Below are positions 62,873 through 64,000 of a DNA stretch of 64,000 nucleotides, piece after piece. Every line of letters begins with the position of its first letter. Within the stretch, counting starts at the first letter, position 1. Position numbers and translations under genes: made by a program. The notes beneath the pieces were generated by a model that was not told the DNA's origin, did not search any database, and saw only the letters and a program-made list of their open reading frames with translations. The stretch is from Ambrosia x helenae (lineage: Eukaryota > Streptophyta > Magnoliopsida > Asterales > Asteraceae): the NCBI GenBank assembly GCA_030844895.1, contig CM061229.1:123021682-123085681 (forward strand), given 5' to 3'.

Positions 62873-63432
62873 TTAACTAGATAATAATAGAATGAAGTCA
62901 CATGCTTATCTAACCTATCTATTATAAATTAAATATAACTCATTTAATTTATTCCTTATTAACTTAACCGTAATAATCTATAACTTGAATTATGTCCAAC
63001 GTTTGAAATGAAAAGAGAAAATGAGTTTGAGTTTAAACACATATGTTAAATAAATCACAAAACACAGTTATGGTGAAAAAAATAACTATAATCATACATA
63101 CAATCAGTTTCTCAAACATTTTTATTTAGTTATTATTCAGTTGTGTAAGATCAAATTCAAAGCTTAGTTTCTGACTTTCTGTAAAAACCTTCAGAATCCA
63201 AGTGCTGACAATAAATAACTCAACCACGTAGCATGAAATAGCACTGAGTTATTTGTTAACAACATTGCTTTATACCAAAATCATCATTTGTTCAGTTTTC
63301 CAATTCTTGCCTCATTTATATTTATTCACTTATAGTTGAAGTTCACCTACAAATGGAATTATCGTACAAAATGTACGAAGTGAAGAAAATGAAAGAAACG
63401 CGTGGTGGCATATCTGTAAATATTGGCAACTT

Positions 63433-63580
63433 TACATAATTACTCTAGTGTAATTACATAATTACACTAGTTATATAACTAGCGTAATTAATCTAGCGTA
63501 ACTATATAACTAGAGTAATTATATAATTACTCTACCGTAATTATATAACTAGCGTCATTATATAATTACTCTAAAGTAAA
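63433..63580. repeat. AT-rich array of inverted words
   Basis: TAATTAC, ACTAG and TATATAACTAGCGTAATT recur in both orientations about every 20-25 bp, making the stretch highly self-complementary. The flanks (62873-63432 and 63581-64000) show no gene or element that I recognise. Confidence 0.55.
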
Positions 63581-64000
63581 GGTTGTTGTCATTATTTATA
63601 AGAATGTCACCGTATTTTTTTTTTTTTTTTTGTTTCTTTCATCTTGTGGGTTTTGTACGACCATTCACTTTGTATTTGATCTTTTGTCTTCATTTATATT
63701 GTGCATAGTTGAATTCCAAGTTGTTAAAAGTTTTGACCTTTAAGTCTTGTAAAAATATGCTTGTATGACAAAAAAAAAGTCCATCCACCTGAGATGAAAG
63801 CAACTTCTACCGATAACCGAATAAAGTTTGTAACTTTAGAGTGCAGGGAGGGAGAGGGGGCGCGGAGAGGGTTTCAAGCCCATCTACACCACCCCCGGTG
63901 GCGTAGGAAGGTGACGTGGAGGTGTTTTATTAGAGTGGAGGGGATGACCGTTTGAAGCTTAATTAAAAAAAATTAAATTAAAAATGATCGTTGAAGCTTA

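Noticed and set aside
63761..63955. 64-codon ORF with an Arg/Gly-rich end
   Set aside because: No start context, no motif and no neighbour support; it looks like a chance frame in a G-rich patch.

Overview
The window is nuclear DNA of a flowering plant. Almost all of it is transposable elements. I support one ordinary host gene, a five-exon HVA22-like gene at 53076-54052. The plant calls rest on plant Ty1/copia and Ty3/gypsy elements primed by initiator tRNA-Met, hAT, CACTA, Helitron, SINE and LINE remnants, and plant-style GT-AG introns in AT-rich DNA. The retrotransposon families look like those of Asteraceae, but that placement is from familiarity and was not tested.

Layout, left to right. 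(1) 1-14739: a young SIRE-like Ty1/copia element on the minus strand, cut by the left window edge. It has gag, pol and a large extra ORF after pol. (2) 14740-20034: old fragments, including two opposed LINE remnants and two CACTA-type ends. (3) 20035-35745: an old gypsy-type LTR split by a 14.3-kb plus-strand non-coding LTR element (20794-35059, TSD CCATT). That element's 5' LTR holds a solo LTR of another family, and its 3' LTR is rearranged. (4) 35746-38244: a gypsy/Athila-like ORF remnant and plain AT-rich DNA. (5) 38245-47458: a hAT-type MITE (8-bp TSD) split by a very young, apparently intact Ty3/gypsy chromovirus-like element (38645-47378, TSD TTAAG). (6) 47645-48362: a Helitron-like element. 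(7) 48462-52028: a composite LTR-INT-LTR-INT-LTR element with long ORFs that lack pol domains. (8) 52034-55400: the HVA22-like gene flanked by SINEs and a MITE. (9) 55409-64000: a solo LTR, tRNA-like modules, a (CT)n tract, Helitron-type ends, a foldback element with very long inverted repeats, and AT-rich DNA.

How it fits together. The gypsy element has all the domains expected of an autonomous element and could supply proteins to relatives. The non-coding element ends in almost the same stop-codon/polypurine block as the gypsy element, which suggests mobilisation in trans by a related family. The copia element carries three expression signals worth testing: a candidate 169-nt phase-0 intron that would connect gag to pol, a splice-acceptor-like sequence exactly at the start of the extra ORF, and a family-specific TTCGCCC motif array in the promoter and untranslated regions. 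The composite at 48462-52028 is the strongest candidate for something undescribed.
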